DNA from: Dubosiella muris
GTDB lineage: Bacteria > Bacillota_I > Bacilli_A > Erysipelotrichales > Erysipelotrichaceae
DNA length: 64,000 bases
Direction of reading: 5' to 3'
NCBI RefSeq assembly: GCF_004793885.1
Contig: NZ_SRYG01000008.1
Location: 1-64,000 of the forward strand
Shown: positions 52,171 to 60,765 of the stretch, piece by piece
Layout: every line of letters begins with the position of its first letter
Position numbering within the stretch: position 1 is the first letter of the stretch
Program-made: the position numbers and the translations under genes
Notes under the pieces: model-generated
The model's input: the letters and a program-made list of their open reading frames with translations, nothing else
Database searches by the model: none
Told to the model about the DNA's origin: nothing

Positions 52171-53655
52171 TTACAGGGTGACGCCCTGCTTGAAAATCGC
52201 CATGTCGTGGAAGCCCGCTTTTTCGCTGGCGACAAGCTCGCCGCTGGCGACGGCGAGCACGAAGTCCAAAAGCTCGTCGGAGAGCTCGTCGAGGTTTTTG
52301 GACTCGAGCAGCTGGCCGCAGTTGAAGTCGATCCATTTCGACTTGTGCTTGGCCAGCAAGGAGTTGCTGGAAATCTTCATCGTCGGCACCGGGGAGGCGA
52401 ACGGCGTGCCGCGTCCGGTCGTGAAGAGCACCATGTGCGCGCCGCTGGCGGCCAGCGCCGTGCTGGCGACTAAATCGTTGCCCGGGGCCGAAAGCAGGTT
52501 CAATCCTTTGTGCTGCACTCTTTCCCCATAGGAAAGCACGCCTTCGACTGGAGCCGAGCCCGCTTTTTGCGTGCAGCCCATCGACTTGTCCTCCAGCGTG
52601 GAAATGCCGCCTTTTTTATTGCCGGGCGACGGGTTTTCGTAAATCGTCTGGTTGTGGGACTGGAAATACGTCTTGAAGCCGTTGATGAGATCGACGGTTT
52701 GCTCGAACAGCCGCTCGTTTTCGCAGCGGTTCATGAGCAGTGTTTCCGCGCCGAACATTTCCGGCACCTCGGTCAGGATCGTCGTGCCGCCCTGGGCGAT
52801 GAGCTTGTCGGAAAACGCGCCGACGGTCGGGTTGGCGGTGATGCCGGACAACCCGTCCGATCCGCCGCACTTCAAACCAATGACGAGCTCGCTGGCGCCA
52901 ATCGGCTCGCGCTTGTCGTTTTTCATGCGACGGGCGAGGCGTTCGACGCGTTCGATGCCGGCCGCGATTTCATCCTCGACGTCCTGGCACACGAGATACT
53001 CGATGCGATCGCTTTCCGGGTCGTTCAAATATGGCTTGATCGTGTCGATGTTCGAGTTTTCGCAGCCCAGCCCGAGCACGAGGACGCCGCCGGCGTTGGG
53101 GTGCTCGATCAAATCCGCCAAAATGCGGCGGGTGTTGTCCTGGTCGCCGCCCATTTGCGAGCAGCCGTACGGATGCGGAAAGGCGCACACGGCTTCCACG
53201 CCGTCCTTGACAAGATGCGCGCTCGCTTTCTCGATGGCCTGGGCGATGTTGTTGACGCAGCCCACGGTCGGAATGATCCAGATTTCGTTGCGGATGCCGG
53301 CCTTGCCGCTGGAACGGCGGTAGCCGGCAAACGTTTTTTCCGGCCGCGGCGCCAGCGCCGGGATGTCTGGGGTATACGTGTAGTCGAGCACGTCGCCTAA
53401 ATTGGTTTTGATGTTGTGGATGTGCACCCATTGTCCGGCTTCGATCGGCGTCGTAGCGTGGCCGATCGCCAGACCGTACTTGACAATGTTTTCGTCTTCG
53501 CCAATCGGGCGCAGGGCGAACTTATGACCGGGCGCGATGTCTTCGATCAATTCGAACGAACCGTTTTTCGTTTCGATGCGCTCTCCTTGTTTCAAGGGGG
53601 TCAAGGCAACCGCCACGTTGTCTTGCGGATTGATTTGGATCCATTGTTTATCCAT
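52171..53655 (-). CDS. uxaA: altronate dehydratase
   Basis: This 494-aa enzyme has the N-terminal SAF domain (first 100 residues, DNVAVALTPL through VHIHNIKTNLGD) and the UxaA catalytic domain. The latter has conserved Cys/His/Gly clusters (IPTVGCVNNIAQ, FPHPYGCSQMGGD, LGCENSNID, LKCGGSDGLSGITANP). It dehydrates D-altronate to KDG. First gene of the leftward operon, immediately downstream of the operator at 53697-53710. Confidence 0.95.
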   Translation of the reverse strand: MDKQWIQINPQDNVAVALTPLKQGERIETKNGSFELIEDIAPGHKFALRPIGEDENIVKYGLAIGHATTPIEAGQWVHIHNIKTNLGDVLDYTYTPDIPALAPRPEKTFAGYRRSSGKAGIRNEIWIIPTVGCVNNIAQAIEKASAHLVKDGVEAVCAFPHPYGCSQMGGDQDNTRRILADLIEHPNAGGVLVLGLGCENSNIDTIKPYLNDPESDRIEYLVCQDVEDEIAAGIERVERLARRMKNDKREPIGASELVIGLKCGGSDGLSGITANPTVGAFSDKLIAQGGTTILTEVPEMFGAETLLMNRCENERLFEQTVDLINGFKTYFQSHNQTIYENPSPGNKKGGISTLEDKSMGCTQKAGSAPVEGVLSYGERVQHKGLNLLSAPGNDLVASTALAASGAHMVLFTTGRGTPFASPVPTMKISSNSLLAKHKSKWIDFNCGQLLESKNLDELSDELLDFVLAVASGELVASEKAGFHDMAIFKQGVTL

Positions 53656-53696
53656 TGATTTTCCTCCTGTTTTGCATACACATTTTTCGGTTTATG

Positions 53697-53710
53697 TGTA
53701 AAGGCTTACA
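53697..53710. promoter_or_regulatory. palindromic operator, uxaA side
   Basis: TGTAAAGGCTTACA, arms TGTAA/TTACA, 42 bases before the uxaA start on the minus strand and downstream of a TTGACA -35 (53738-53743, minus). An identical 14-mer lies at 53914. Likely bound by a LacI-type repressor of the hexuronate regulon. Confidence 0.75.
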
Positions 53711-53877
53711 TATTATTTATCATAAAAAGTAGGGAGGTGTCAACGGAAGGGAATAAAAAATGACTTGAAAATGGCAGACATTTTATTTTCATCGGGGAAG
53801 AAACGTGTAAGAAAGACCAATAATTTGGGGAAGATATAGATTTTTGTCAAATGAATAAGCAAAACTTAAATAATAGA

Positions 53878-53906
53878 TTGCCTTTCTTTTTTCAATCCTG
53901 TATAGT
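53878..53906 (+). promoter_or_regulatory. dctPQM-uxaC promoter
   Basis: TTGCCT (53878-53883), 17 bases, TATAGT (53901-53906). The operator at 53914-53927 covers the expected transcription start. Confidence 0.65.
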
Positions 53907-53913
53907 GGTTTGC

Positions 53914-53927
53914 TGTAAAGGCTTACA
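53914..53927. promoter_or_regulatory. palindromic operator, dctP side
   Basis: TGTAAAGGCTTACA, identical to the site at 53697-53710 and 8 bases after the dctP -10, an ideal repressor position. The two sites, 217 bases apart centre to centre, would coordinate both divergent operons and could allow looping. Confidence 0.78.
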
Positions 53928-53961
53928 CATAAAATTGAAGCGATAGAAGGAGAAACAATCT

Positions 53962-54990
53962 ATGAAATTATGGAGACGGCTTTTCGCAGGTGTCGCCGCG
54001 ATGGCGATGACTTGCAGCCTGGCCGGTTGCGCGGCGTTCGATTCCGTGACCGGCGGCAAGCGGATCATCCGGATCGCCCACGCGCAATCCGAAGAGCATC
54101 CCGAGCATATCGGCATGCTGGCGTTCAAAGAAATCATCGAGGAACGCCTTGGCGACAAATACGAAGTGGAAATCTTTCCCAACGAGCTGCTTGGCTCGGC
54201 CCAGAAGGCGATCGAGCTGACGCAGACCGGCGCAATCGACTTTGTGGTCGCCGGAACGGCAAACGTGGAAACGTTCGCGAAATCGTACGAAATCTTTTCC
54301 ATGCCTTACTTGTTCACGTCGACCGACGCGTACCATGAGGTGATGAACGATATCGACTACATGCAGGCGTTGTACAATTCGACAGACAAGTCGGGATTCC
54401 GGGTTTTGACATGGTTCGACGCGGGAACGCGCAGCTTTTATTCCACGAAGCCGATTCGCACCCCGGACGACTTGAAAGGACAGAAGATCCGCGTGCAGCA
54501 GTCGCCGGCTTCCGTCAACATGGTGAAGGCGTTTGGCGCGGCCGCCAGCCCGATGTCGTTTGGCGAGGTGTACACGGCTATCCAGCAGGGCGTTATCAAC
54601 GGCGCGGAAAACAACGAGCTCGCCCTCACCAACAACAAGCACGGCGAAGTAGCGAAGTATTATTCGTACAACCAGCACCAGATGGTGCCGGATGTGCTCA
54701 TTGGCAACACGAAATTTCTTGAAAGCCTGAGCGACGAGGAATACGCGGTGTTCATGGAAGCGGCGCAAAAGGCGACCGAGGTGGAAATGGCCGAATGGGT
54801 CAAAGCGGTAGAAAAAGCGAAACAAATCGCGAAAGACGAGCAGGGCGTCGAGTTCATCGAAGTCGACATCCAGGCGTTCAAGGACAAAGTGTCGGACGTG
54901 CAAAAGGAAATGCTCGAAAACAACCCGGATATCGTGGAGATGTACGAGCATATCCAGGAAGTCAACCGCAAATACGAAGAAAAGGAGTAG
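53962..54990 (+). CDS. dctP: TRAP transporter substrate-binding lipoprotein DctP
   Basis: This 342-aa protein starts with a lipoprotein signal (SLAGC, Cys23 acylated) and continues as a DctP/SiaP-fold binding protein: GSAQKAIELTQTGAIDF, FSMPYLF, the carboxylate-binding arginine in KIRVQQSP, and GEVYTAIQQGVINGAENN. It captures an organic acid outside the membrane; with uxa genes on both sides a hexuronate is the likely ligand. First gene of dctP-dctQ-dctM-uxaC. Confidence 0.93.
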   Translation: MKLWRRLFAGVAAMAMTCSLAGCAAFDSVTGGKRIIRIAHAQSEEHPEHIGMLAFKEIIEERLGDKYEVEIFPNELLGSAQKAIELTQTGAIDFVVAGTANVETFAKSYEIFSMPYLFTSTDAYHEVMNDIDYMQALYNSTDKSGFRVLTWFDAGTRSFYSTKPIRTPDDLKGQKIRVQQSPASVNMVKAFGAAASPMSFGEVYTAIQQGVINGAENNELALTNNKHGEVAKYYSYNQHQMVPDVLIGNTKFLESLSDEEYAVFMEAAQKATEVEMAEWVKAVEKAKQIAKDEQGVEFIEVDIQAFKDKVSDVQKEMLENNPDIVEMYEHIQEVNRKYEEKE

Positions 54991-54996
54991 GAAACG

Positions 54997-55521
54997 ATGT
55001 TGAAAATTACGAAAACGATCCGGAAACGGATGGATCAGATCATCATGGGCGCTTGCGTCGTCTTGTTCGCGTTCATGGTCGTGATCGGCTCCTATCAAAT
55101 TATTACGCGCTACTTTTTCAACCGGCCAAGCACGGTGAGCGAGGAGCTGCTCACGTACAGCTTTGTTTGGATGGCGCTGCTGGCCAGCGCCTACGTGTTT
55201 GGCATCCGCGACCATATGCGGATGGGCTTTCTGGCCGACAAGCTGCAAGGAAAAGCGAAGCAGGCGCTCGACATTTTCATCGAGATCCTGATTTTGGGCT
55301 TCGCGTTGCTGGCGCTTGTGTGGGGCGGCAGCGCGATCATGCAGTTGTCCATGCAGCAAATGACGGCTTCGCTTGGCATCCCGATGGGATACGTGTACAC
55401 GATTTTGCCCGTTTCCGGCGTGGCGATTCTCGTATACAGCGTGTTGAACATCATCGACATGTGCCATGGCGAAAATTTAGACATGCACAGCGGTGTCGAA
55501 GAGAAAGGGGACGTGTACTAA
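54997..55521 (+). CDS. dctQ: TRAP transporter small membrane subunit DctQ
   Basis: This 174-aa protein has four transmembrane helices and the DctQ signature around TVSEELLTYSFVWMALL. It sits between the binding protein and the large permease, 6 bases after dctP, and forms the membrane complex with DctM. Start ATG 54997 behind AAAGGAGTAGG. Confidence 0.92.
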   Translation: MLKITKTIRKRMDQIIMGACVVLFAFMVVIGSYQIITRYFFNRPSTVSEELLTYSFVWMALLASAYVFGIRDHMRMGFLADKLQGKAKQALDIFIEILILGFALLALVWGGSAIMQLSMQQMTASLGIPMGYVYTILPVSGVAILVYSVLNIIDMCHGENLDMHSGVEEKGDVY

Positions 55522-55522
55522 G

Positions 55523-56830
55523 ATGACAATCTCTTTATTATCCGGTTTGATTATTCTAGTTCTTTTGGTGGTTATGCTGCTTTTGGGCGTGCCAATCGCC
55601 ATCGCCCTGGGGATTTCCTCGGTGTGCGCGATTTTGCCGATTATGCCTTTCGACGTCGCGGTGCTCACCGCCTCGCAGCGCATCTTCTCGGGAATTTCCG
55701 TGTTCTCGCTGCTGGCCATTCCGTTCTTTATTTTGGCGGGTAACATCATGAACCGCGGTGGCATCGCCATCCGCTTGATCAACCTGGCGAAAATGCTGAC
55801 GGGAAAAATGCCGGGCGCCCTGGCGCAGACCAACGTTTTGGCCAACATGCTGTTTGGCTCGATTTCCGGGTCGGGAACGGCGGCCGCTTCCGCGATGGGT
55901 TCGATTATCGGGCCGGTTGAAAAGGAAGACGGCTACGATCCGAATTTCTCGGCGGCGGTCAACATCGCGACCGCGCCGACTGGATTGCTCATTCCGCCAA
56001 GCAACGTCATGATCACGTACGCCCTCGTTTCGGGTGGCGCCAGCGTATCCGCCTTGTTTATGGCCGGCTACATTCCGGGCATCCTGTGGGGTCTGGCGTG
56101 CATGATCGTCGTGTACTTTCTGGCGAAGAAAAACAAGTTCTACTCCAACGTGCAAATGAGCGGGAAGGAAAAGTGGAACGTGCTGCTGCAGGCGCTGCCT
56201 TGCCTGCTGCTCATCGTCGTCGTGATCGGCGGTATTATCGGCGGTATCTTTACCGCGACAGAAGGCTCGGTCGTGGCCGTGGTGTACTCGCTTGTTCTTT
56301 CGCTCTTTGGCTACAAGTCGATCAAATGGAGCGACTTGCCGGCCATCTTCAAGGAAAGCGCGCAAATGACGGGCATCATCATCTTTTTGATTGGCGTGTC
56401 CTCGATCATGTCGTGGGTCATGGCGTTCACGGGCATCCCGCAGCTGGTGAGTGAAGGGCTGCTTGGCTTGACCGACAACAAAGTCATCATCCTGCTGCTG
56501 ATCAACGTGATTTTGCTCGTTGTTGGCACGTTTATGGATATGACGCCGGCGTGCCTGATCTTCACGCCGATCTTCCTGCCGGTTTGCACGGCGCTGGGTA
56601 TGGATGTCATCCACTTCGGGATCATGCTCATCTTCAACTTGTGTATCGGCACGATCACGCCGCCGGTGGGCACGACGCTCTTTGTTGGCGTCAAGGTCGG
56701 CGGGGTCACGATCGAGTCGGTCATCAAGCAGCTGCTGCTGTACTTTGGCGCGATCTTCGTCGTGCTCATGCTCGTCACGTACATTCCGCAAATCAGCTTG
56801 TGGCTGCCGACTGTGCTGGGCGTCATGTAG
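55523..56830 (+). CDS. dctM: TRAP transporter large permease DctM
   Basis: This 435-aa protein has about twelve hydrophobic segments and is the sodium-coupled channel subunit: LLGVPIAIALGISS near the start, AIPFFILAGNIMNRGG, GSISGSGTAAASAMGS, and TPPVGTTLFVG. The ATG at 55523, one base after the dctQ stop, is preferred to the frame extension overlapping dctQ. Together with DctP and DctQ it completes a TRAP importer for the hexuronate locus. Confidence 0.93.
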   Translation: MTISLLSGLIILVLLVVMLLLGVPIAIALGISSVCAILPIMPFDVAVLTASQRIFSGISVFSLLAIPFFILAGNIMNRGGIAIRLINLAKMLTGKMPGALAQTNVLANMLFGSISGSGTAAASAMGSIIGPVEKEDGYDPNFSAAVNIATAPTGLLIPPSNVMITYALVSGGASVSALFMAGYIPGILWGLACMIVVYFLAKKNKFYSNVQMSGKEKWNVLLQALPCLLLIVVVIGGIIGGIFTATEGSVVAVVYSLVLSLFGYKSIKWSDLPAIFKESAQMTGIIIFLIGVSSIMSWVMAFTGIPQLVSEGLLGLTDNKVIILLLINVILLVVGTFMDMTPACLIFTPIFLPVCTALGMDVIHFGIMLIFNLCIGTITPPVGTTLFVGVKVGGVTIESVIKQLLLYFGAIFVVLMLVTYIPQISLWLPTVLGVM

Positions 56831-56937
56831 AAAACCCAACAACAAACGCAATGTAATCGACTGGTTTCGCCATGGAAGCGGATTCAGTCGATTTGTACAA
56901 TAAAAATGATTATAAAATAAAAGACAGGAGAACCATT

Positions 56938-58353
56938 ATGAAAAAGTTTATGGACAAGGACTTCCTTCTCGAAACCGAAACGGCGAAGGAACTGTTTCAC
57001 GATTACGCGGCTGTCGTGCCGGTGCTCGACTACCACTGCCACATCGACCCGCAGGAAATTTACGAAAACCGCCAGTTTGAAAACATTGCCCAGGTATGGC
57101 TGGGGGGCGACCACTACAAGTGGCGCCAGATGCGCTCGAACGGCATTGACGAATACTACATTACCGGCGAGGCGTCGGACTGGGAAAAGTTCGAGAAATA
57201 CGCGCTGACGCTGGAAAAAGCGATTGGCAACCCGCTGTACCACTGGTCGCATTTGGAGCTGCAGCGCTTCTTTGGCATCGACACGCCGCTGAGCACGAAG
57301 ACGGCCAAGGAAATCTGGGACAAAGCTAACGCGATGCTCCAGCAGGACGATATGCGCGTGCGCAGCCTGATTAAAAAGGCGAACGTCACACTCATTTGCA
57401 CGACGGACGATCCAATCGACGATTTGAAATGGCACAAGCTCATCAAGGAAGACGAAAGCTTTGACGTGCAAGTGCTGCCGGCATGGCGTCCGGACAAGGC
57501 GGTCAACATCAACAAGCCGGATTTCATGGCGTATGTGGCAAAGCTGGAAGCGGCGGCCGATATGAAGATCGACTCGTTTGCCGATTTGAAAGCGGCGCTG
57601 GCCAAACGCATGGACTACTTCGCGGCCAACGGCTGCTCGGTAGCCGACCACGGACTGGACTATGTGATGTACGTTCCGGCAAGTGACGAGGAAATCGAGA
57701 CGATTTTCGCGAAAAAGAAAAACGGCGAGACGCTTTCCAACGAGGAAATCGTGAAATTCAAGACGGCGATCATGCTGTTTTTGGCCCAGGAAAACAAAAA
57801 GCACGACTGGGTGATGCAGTTGCACTATGGCTGCAAGCGCGACAACAACACGACGATGTTCGACAAACTCGGACCGGATACGGGCTTCGACTGCATTTCC
57901 AACGAGGCGCCGGGTGCGCAGCTGGCCGATTTCCTGAACGCGGTCAACGCCAACGGCGGTTTGCCGCGCACGATCATTTACTCGCTTAACCCGGGTGACG
58001 ACGAAATGATTGGCACGATTATCGGCTGCTTCCAAAACAGCGACGCGATCGGCAAGATCCAGCAAGGATCCGCCTGGTGGTTCAACGACAACAAGACGGG
58101 TATGCAAAAACAAATGACGTCGCTGGCCAACCTTGGCTTGCTTGGCAACTTTGTCGGCATGCTGACGGACTCGAGAAGCTTCCTGTCGTACCCGCGTCAC
58201 GAGTACTTCCGCCGCATTTTGTGCAATCTCGTGGGCGGCTGGGTTGAGAACGGGGAGTTCCCGTACGACATGGATTTGCTCGCGCCGATCATCAAGGGCA
58301 TTTCCTACAACAACGCTATCGAATACTTCGGATTCGACTTGGAAAAGAAATAA
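56938..58353 (+). CDS. uxaC: glucuronate (uronate) isomerase
   Basis: This 471-aa enzyme matches UxaC throughout: VPVLDYHCHIDPQEI at the start (metal-binding HxH), LHYGCKRDNN in the middle, and LTDSRSFLSYPRHEYFRRILCN near the end. It turns glucuronate to fructuronate and galacturonate to tagaturonate. With uxaB and uxaA the galacturonate branch to KDG is complete here; uxuA/uxuB for glucuronate are not in the window. ATG 56938 behind CAGGAG is chosen over an upstream extension. Confidence 0.95.
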   Translation: MKKFMDKDFLLETETAKELFHDYAAVVPVLDYHCHIDPQEIYENRQFENIAQVWLGGDHYKWRQMRSNGIDEYYITGEASDWEKFEKYALTLEKAIGNPLYHWSHLELQRFFGIDTPLSTKTAKEIWDKANAMLQQDDMRVRSLIKKANVTLICTTDDPIDDLKWHKLIKEDESFDVQVLPAWRPDKAVNINKPDFMAYVAKLEAAADMKIDSFADLKAALAKRMDYFAANGCSVADHGLDYVMYVPASDEEIETIFAKKKNGETLSNEEIVKFKTAIMLFLAQENKKHDWVMQLHYGCKRDNNTTMFDKLGPDTGFDCISNEAPGAQLADFLNAVNANGGLPRTIIYSLNPGDDEMIGTIIGCFQNSDAIGKIQQGSAWWFNDNKTGMQKQMTSLANLGLLGNFVGMLTDSRSFLSYPRHEYFRRILCNLVGGWVENGEFPYDMDLLAPIIKGISYNNAIEYFGFDLEKK

Positions 58354-58364
58354 AAAACAATTTC

Positions 58365-58390
58365 AAACCGGACGCGTTCCGGTTTTTTTC
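58365..58390 (+). terminator. rho-independent terminator of the TRAP-uxaC operon
   Basis: AAACCGGA (58365-58372) pairs with TCCGGTTT (58378-58385), followed by T residues. Confidence 0.88.
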
Positions 58391-58473
58391 GTGCGAAAGG
58401 GTTGCAGGACTGAAAGCGGTTTCATAAAATAAGAGGGAAGGAATGGTAGTACCAATTTGAAAAGGTGAAAGCA

Positions 58474-59757
58474 ATGAAGAAAGTCAGTTTTTTTTACGAC
58501 ACGACAACCCAGGATCTTTGGGTACCGGACGACACGCCGGTTTTGGAGTCGAAAGTGGACACGCTCAAAAGCGAGCGCGACGGGCGGACGATTGTGCGCG
58601 AGGCGATGGAGCATCCGATTGGCTCCAAGCCGCTTCGCGAGTTGGCGAAAGGGAAAAAAGATTGCGTGATCATCATCAGCGACCACACAAGACCAGTGCC
58701 AAGCCAGGATATTTTGCCGGAAATGATTCGGGAGCTGGAAGAAGGCAATCCGGACATCAACATACGGCTACTTGTGGCGACCGGATTCCACCGGCCGACC
58801 TCGACCGAGGAGCTAAAAGCGAAGCTGGGCGACGCGTTGTACGCCCGCTTTCAGGACAAGATCCTCGTCCACGACGCCCACGATCCGTCCCGGAATGAAA
58901 AGATCGGCGTTTTGCCGTCGGGACCGGACTGCATTGTCGACAAGGACGCGGTGCATACCGATTTGCTCATCGCGGAAGGCTTTATCGAGCCGCACTTTTT
59001 CGCCGGCTATTCGGGCGGGCGCAAAAGCGTGCTCCCCGGGGTGGCCGACGCCGTCACCGTCATGGGCAACCACTGCTCGAAGTTTATCGACGATGCGCAC
59101 GCCCGGACCGGGATTTTAAAGGACAACCCGATCCATACCGACATGGTGGAGGCCGCCAGACTGGCAAAGCTGGCGTACATTGTCAATGTCGTCATCGACG
59201 AAAAGAAGAAAACCGTCGCGGCGTTCGCGGGCGATTTTGAGCAGGCCCACGCGGCGGGCTGCGCGTTTTTGGATCCGTACGTGTGCGTCGAGCCCGAACC
59301 GGCCGACATCGTCATCACGACCAACGGTGGCTATCCGCTCGATCAAAACGCGTATCAGTCGCCCAAAGGCATGACGGCCGCCGAAGCCACGGTCAAAGAC
59401 GATGGCGTCATCATCATGCTGGCGACATGCAAAGACGGCACAGGCGGCGATTTCTTCTACCATATCATCGCCGACGAGCCGGACATCGAGACGGCGTATC
59501 AAAAGTTTCTGGCGACGCCGCAAACCGAAACCCGTCCCGATCAGTGGTGTTCGCAAATTCTGGCCCGCATCGCCCGCAAGCATCCGATCATCTTTGTGGC
59601 CGATCCAAAACAAAAAGAAATGATCGAAGGCTTGAAGATGACATACGCTCCATCACTGGACCAAGCGCTGGCGATGGCGTACGAAATGAAAGGGAAGGAC
59701 GCGACGCTGACATGCATCCCAAACGGCGTGTCGGTTGTCGTGAAGGAAAAAGAGTAA
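58474..59757 (+). CDS. LarA-family nickel-dependent racemase/epimerase
   Basis: This 427-aa protein has the LarA layout and key residues: SDHTRPVP (69-76), H106 in ATGFHRP, then EPHFFAGYSGGRKSVLPG with H174 and K184, the latter binding the nickel-pincer nucleotide. Substrates of the superfamily include lactate, malate and aldonates. It stands directly after the hexuronate operon but behind a terminator and with its own ribosome site, so a role on an aldonate of that pathway is possible, not shown. The cofactor genes larB, larC and larE are not in the window. ATG 58474 is preferred to GTG 58465. Confidence 0.9.
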   Translation: MKKVSFFYDTTTQDLWVPDDTPVLESKVDTLKSERDGRTIVREAMEHPIGSKPLRELAKGKKDCVIIISDHTRPVPSQDILPEMIRELEEGNPDINIRLLVATGFHRPTSTEELKAKLGDALYARFQDKILVHDAHDPSRNEKIGVLPSGPDCIVDKDAVHTDLLIAEGFIEPHFFAGYSGGRKSVLPGVADAVTVMGNHCSKFIDDAHARTGILKDNPIHTDMVEAARLAKLAYIVNVVIDEKKKTVAAFAGDFEQAHAAGCAFLDPYVCVEPEPADIVITTNGGYPLDQNAYQSPKGMTAAEATVKDDGVIIMLATCKDGTGGDFFYHIIADEPDIETAYQKFLATPQTETRPDQWCSQILARIARKHPIIFVADPKQKEMIEGLKMTYAPSLDQALAMAYEMKGKDATLTCIPNGVSVVVKEKE

Positions 59758-59802
59758 AAAACCGGCGAACGCCAGCCGCGTTGCCCATCGAACAGACGAA
59801 AA

Positions 59803-59833
59803 AACCGGAGCGAATGCACTCCGGCTTTTTTTT
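59803..59833. terminator. bidirectional terminator between larA-like and ROK genes
   Basis: CCGGAG (59805-59810) pairs with CTCCGG (59819-59824), flanked by A and T runs on both sides; it can end both convergent genes. Confidence 0.85.
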
Positions 59834-59864
59834 ATGGCGAGTCACGCTCCAGACTGTGACTGCC

Positions 59865-60764
59865 TTATTTGGCGAACGTTTCCATAAAGTTGGCGTACGC
59901 GCCATATAATCCCGCATCGTTGAGAAATTTGCATCGGTCGATCTGCATAATATCCAGTAAGTTGAGAGAAAAAGATGGTGTCAGATCTTCGACGCGTCGT
60001 TTGACTTCGTCAAGCAGTTTCGGCTGCATCGAAACCGCTCCGCCAATTAAAACGATGTCTGGATTCAAAGTGTAGGCGATGTTGTAGATGCCCATCGCCA
60101 CGGCATCATAGAAGGCGGACACTTTTTCGCTGCAAAGCGCGTCGCCTTCCTCGGCCCGGCGGAAAATCTCGATGCCGTCGAGTTTTTCGTCCAGCTCGTT
60201 GTTGACGCTTTCCACAAGCGCCCGCGTGGAGGCGAAGCCCGAAAGGATCTCGTCTTCCGGCTTGTCGGTGTGGATCCCGTTGATGAACATGAATCCAAAC
60301 TCGCCCGCCATCTTGGCGTTGCCGGTGTAAAGGCGGTCGTTGATGATGATTCCGCCGCCCACGCCCGTGCCCAGCGTCATGCAAACCATGTTTTCATAGC
60401 CCTGGCCGTTGCCCATGTAGTGCTCGGCGATCGTGGCGCAGTTGGCGTCGTTTTCGATGGCGACCGGCAAGCCGGTCCGGGATTGAAACCATTCCCGGAT
60501 GGCCAAACCGTTGAAGCCGTCGATGACATTGCCTGAAAGAACCGTGCCCGTTTTGTTGTCGACAAAGCCGGGCGAGCTGATGGAGAGACCGTCGATCTTC
60601 GCCCTCTTTCCATACGTCTGCACGACGTTCAGCATTTCATTCAAAACGTGATCTCCACTGGCGCGCTCGGTTGGAAAGCTGCCCTTTTCAAGCAGTTTTC
60701 CGTCCTCGATGAGCGCGTGCTTGACGGCGGTGCCGCCAATGTCGAAACAAACCACTGTTTTCAT
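59865..60764 (-). CDS. ROK-family sugar kinase
   Basis: This 299-aa sugar kinase has the ATP-binding CFDIGGTAVKHALIE, IENDANCATIAEH with the catalytic Asp, and TLGTGVGGGII. The zinc-binding CxCGxxGC of NagC and glucokinase members is absent (here HTDKPEDEI). Loss of that motif is also seen in beta-glucoside kinases (BglK). The preceding gene, one base away, is a cellobiose-type EIIC. So a kinase for a beta-glucoside or its product is the best guess. Confidence 0.88.
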   Translation of the reverse strand: MKTVVCFDIGGTAVKHALIEDGKLLEKGSFPTERASGDHVLNEMLNVVQTYGKRAKIDGLSISSPGFVDNKTGTVLSGNVIDGFNGLAIREWFQSRTGLPVAIENDANCATIAEHYMGNGQGYENMVCMTLGTGVGGGIIINDRLYTGNAKMAGEFGFMFINGIHTDKPEDEILSGFASTRALVESVNNELDEKLDGIEIFRRAEEGDALCSEKVSAFYDAVAMGIYNIAYTLNPDIVLIGGAVSMQPKLLDEVKRRVEDLTPSFSLNLLDIMQIDRCKFLNDAGLYGAYANFMETFAK

Positions 60765-60765
60765 C

